From an uncultured Mycoplasmatota bacterium (GTDB taxonomy: Bacteria; Bacillota_I; Bacilli_A; Mycoplasmatales; Mycoplasmoidaceae), in assembly GCA_949500635.1 (NCBI GenBank), contig CATAWQ010000003.1, positions 1-28,268 on the forward strand: DNA of 28,268 nt, in the 5' to 3' direction. Position numbers and translations under genes: made by a program. Of the stretch, positions 27,853 to 28,268 are shown piece after piece. The notes beneath the pieces are model-generated. The model was not told the DNA's origin. It saw nothing but the letters and a program-made list of their open reading frames with translations, and did no database searches. The first letter of the stretch is position 1; every line of letters starts with the position of its first letter.

Positions 27853-27881
27853 AAAAAGATTAATATTATAATTAGTCTTTT
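27853..27881 (+). terminator. Terminator after the 26971 gene
   Basis: AAAAGATTAAT pairs with ATTAGTCTTTT (one G-T pair) around a short AT loop. Low GC but 11 bp, 15 nt after the stop. Confidence 0.6.
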
Positions 27882-27976
27882 GAGTGTTTTGTGTTAATCA
27901 GACATTTAATTTAGCAAAGCTAATTCTGATGTAATACATAAAATTGTTCTTTTTAAGCTAATTTTCAGTGCAACTA

Positions 27977-28014
27977 TTGACTTTTTTAAAAAAAAAAAAC
28001 TTTTATGATATAAT
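27977..28014 (+). promoter_or_regulatory. Promoter with a T6A12 tract in an over-long spacer
   Basis: TTGACT (27977-27982) and TATAAT (28009-28014) are near-perfect hexamers separated by 26 nt, of which T6 then A12 (27982-27999) is the bulk. The normal spacing is about 17. Loss of A residues would bring the boxes closer, so the tract may set the on/off state of the gene at 28028. Confidence 0.6.
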
Positions 28015-28027
28015 AAACAAAGTTATT

Positions 28028-28268
28028 ATGATTATGAAAGAAAATTTTAAGAAATTTATAAGATACTTAGGTGCTAGTTCTGTTGCTTTAATTTGTGTTA
28101 CTTCATTGCCTTTTGCTATGAATTCACAAACACACCATCAACTAGTAAATAATTTAGAAATGAACAATAACATTTTAAATGTTTCAGATGATTCTTCATT
28201 GGATAAATTCAATGCTTTTTCTAGCAATTTAGATATAGCAAGTTCTTTGCGAAAAAGTGGTTCATACA
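28028..28268 (+). CDS. N terminus of a secreted/surface protein, cut by window edge
   Basis: 80 codons visible, open to the end of the window. MIMKENFKKFIRYLGAS followed by a hydrophobic core SVALICVTSLPFAMNS is a standard Sec signal peptide with likely cleavage after PFA; no lipobox. The mature part begins QTHHQLVNNLEMNNNILNV and is Asn/Ser-rich like the neighbouring surface proteins. ATG at 28028 (or Met 3 at 28034); only about 7 nt separate the expected transcription start from the ATG and no Shine-Dalgarno is seen. Function unknown. Confidence 0.65.
   Translation, partial: MIMKENFKKFIRYLGASSVALICVTSLPFAMNSQTHHQLVNNLEMNNNILNVSDDSSLDKFNAFSSNLDIASSLRKSGSY

Overview
The window reads as part of a mollicute (Mycoplasma-type) chromosome. 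It is very AT-rich. TGA is used as Trp throughout: thrS, pyrD, pyrK, pyrC, dnaK and cas9 would each be broken under the standard code but are continuous with TGA=Trp. Genes are packed with 1-13 nt overlaps, and several lipoprotein signal peptides end in a (T/S)(T/S)C lipobox. A pyrB-C-K-D-F cluster is rare in mycoplasmas. Together with the surface-protein genes, it points towards the Mycoplasma penetrans/iowae (Malacoplasma) side of the group, but the species is not determined.

Layout. 1-54: 3'-truncated tRNA-Arg(UCU), minus strand, divergent from ruvX and a trmR-like methyltransferase. 1085-2610: metallo-hydrolase and DegV, minus. 2658-8957: dense plus-strand housekeeping run (two OB-fold SSB-like genes, thrS, a divergent HAD gene, trmL, a truncated thioredoxin-reductase-like flavoprotein, miaA, hemW). 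8966-9778: lipoprotein. 9816-9999: tiny Lys/Cys-rich gene, minus, with an apparent frameshift in an A7 run. 10100-11906: CIRCE operator and dnaK. 12048-12890: BspA-like leucine-rich-repeat lipoprotein behind an A18 tract. 12925-17402: pyrimidine operon, minus. 17522-23008: a type II-A CRISPR-Cas locus. 23260-23472: TM2 protein. 23733-28268: surface-protein island (a 1019-residue repetitive lipoprotein, a 288-residue secreted protein and the start of another behind an A12 promoter tract).

CRISPR-Cas locus. cas1-cas2-csn2 run rightwards and converge on a leftward compact cas9 (1116 aa, resembling Staphylococcus aureus Cas9) with all nuclease residues present. The 234 bp between them holds two near-identical terminators and a strong candidate tracrRNA: an antirepeat-like stretch, small GGC...GCC hairpins, a terminator and an upstream TGTTATAAT promoter. 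No CRISPR array is visible in the window. One GTTTTAGA-starting block at 19549-19585 may be a decayed repeat or a second antirepeat. A 21-nt TA tract lies where the cas9 promoter and leader should be.

Other points. ThrRS keeps its catalytic zinc ligands but has lost most of its editing-site residues and the TGS domain. The flavoprotein lacks the whole NADPH domain. Three surface-protein promoters contain long A or T/A tracts of the kind that give phase variation in mycoplasmas. Several genes (cas1, trmL, the 8966 lipoprotein) have a TATAAT 6-7 nt before ATG and are probably transcribed without a leader.
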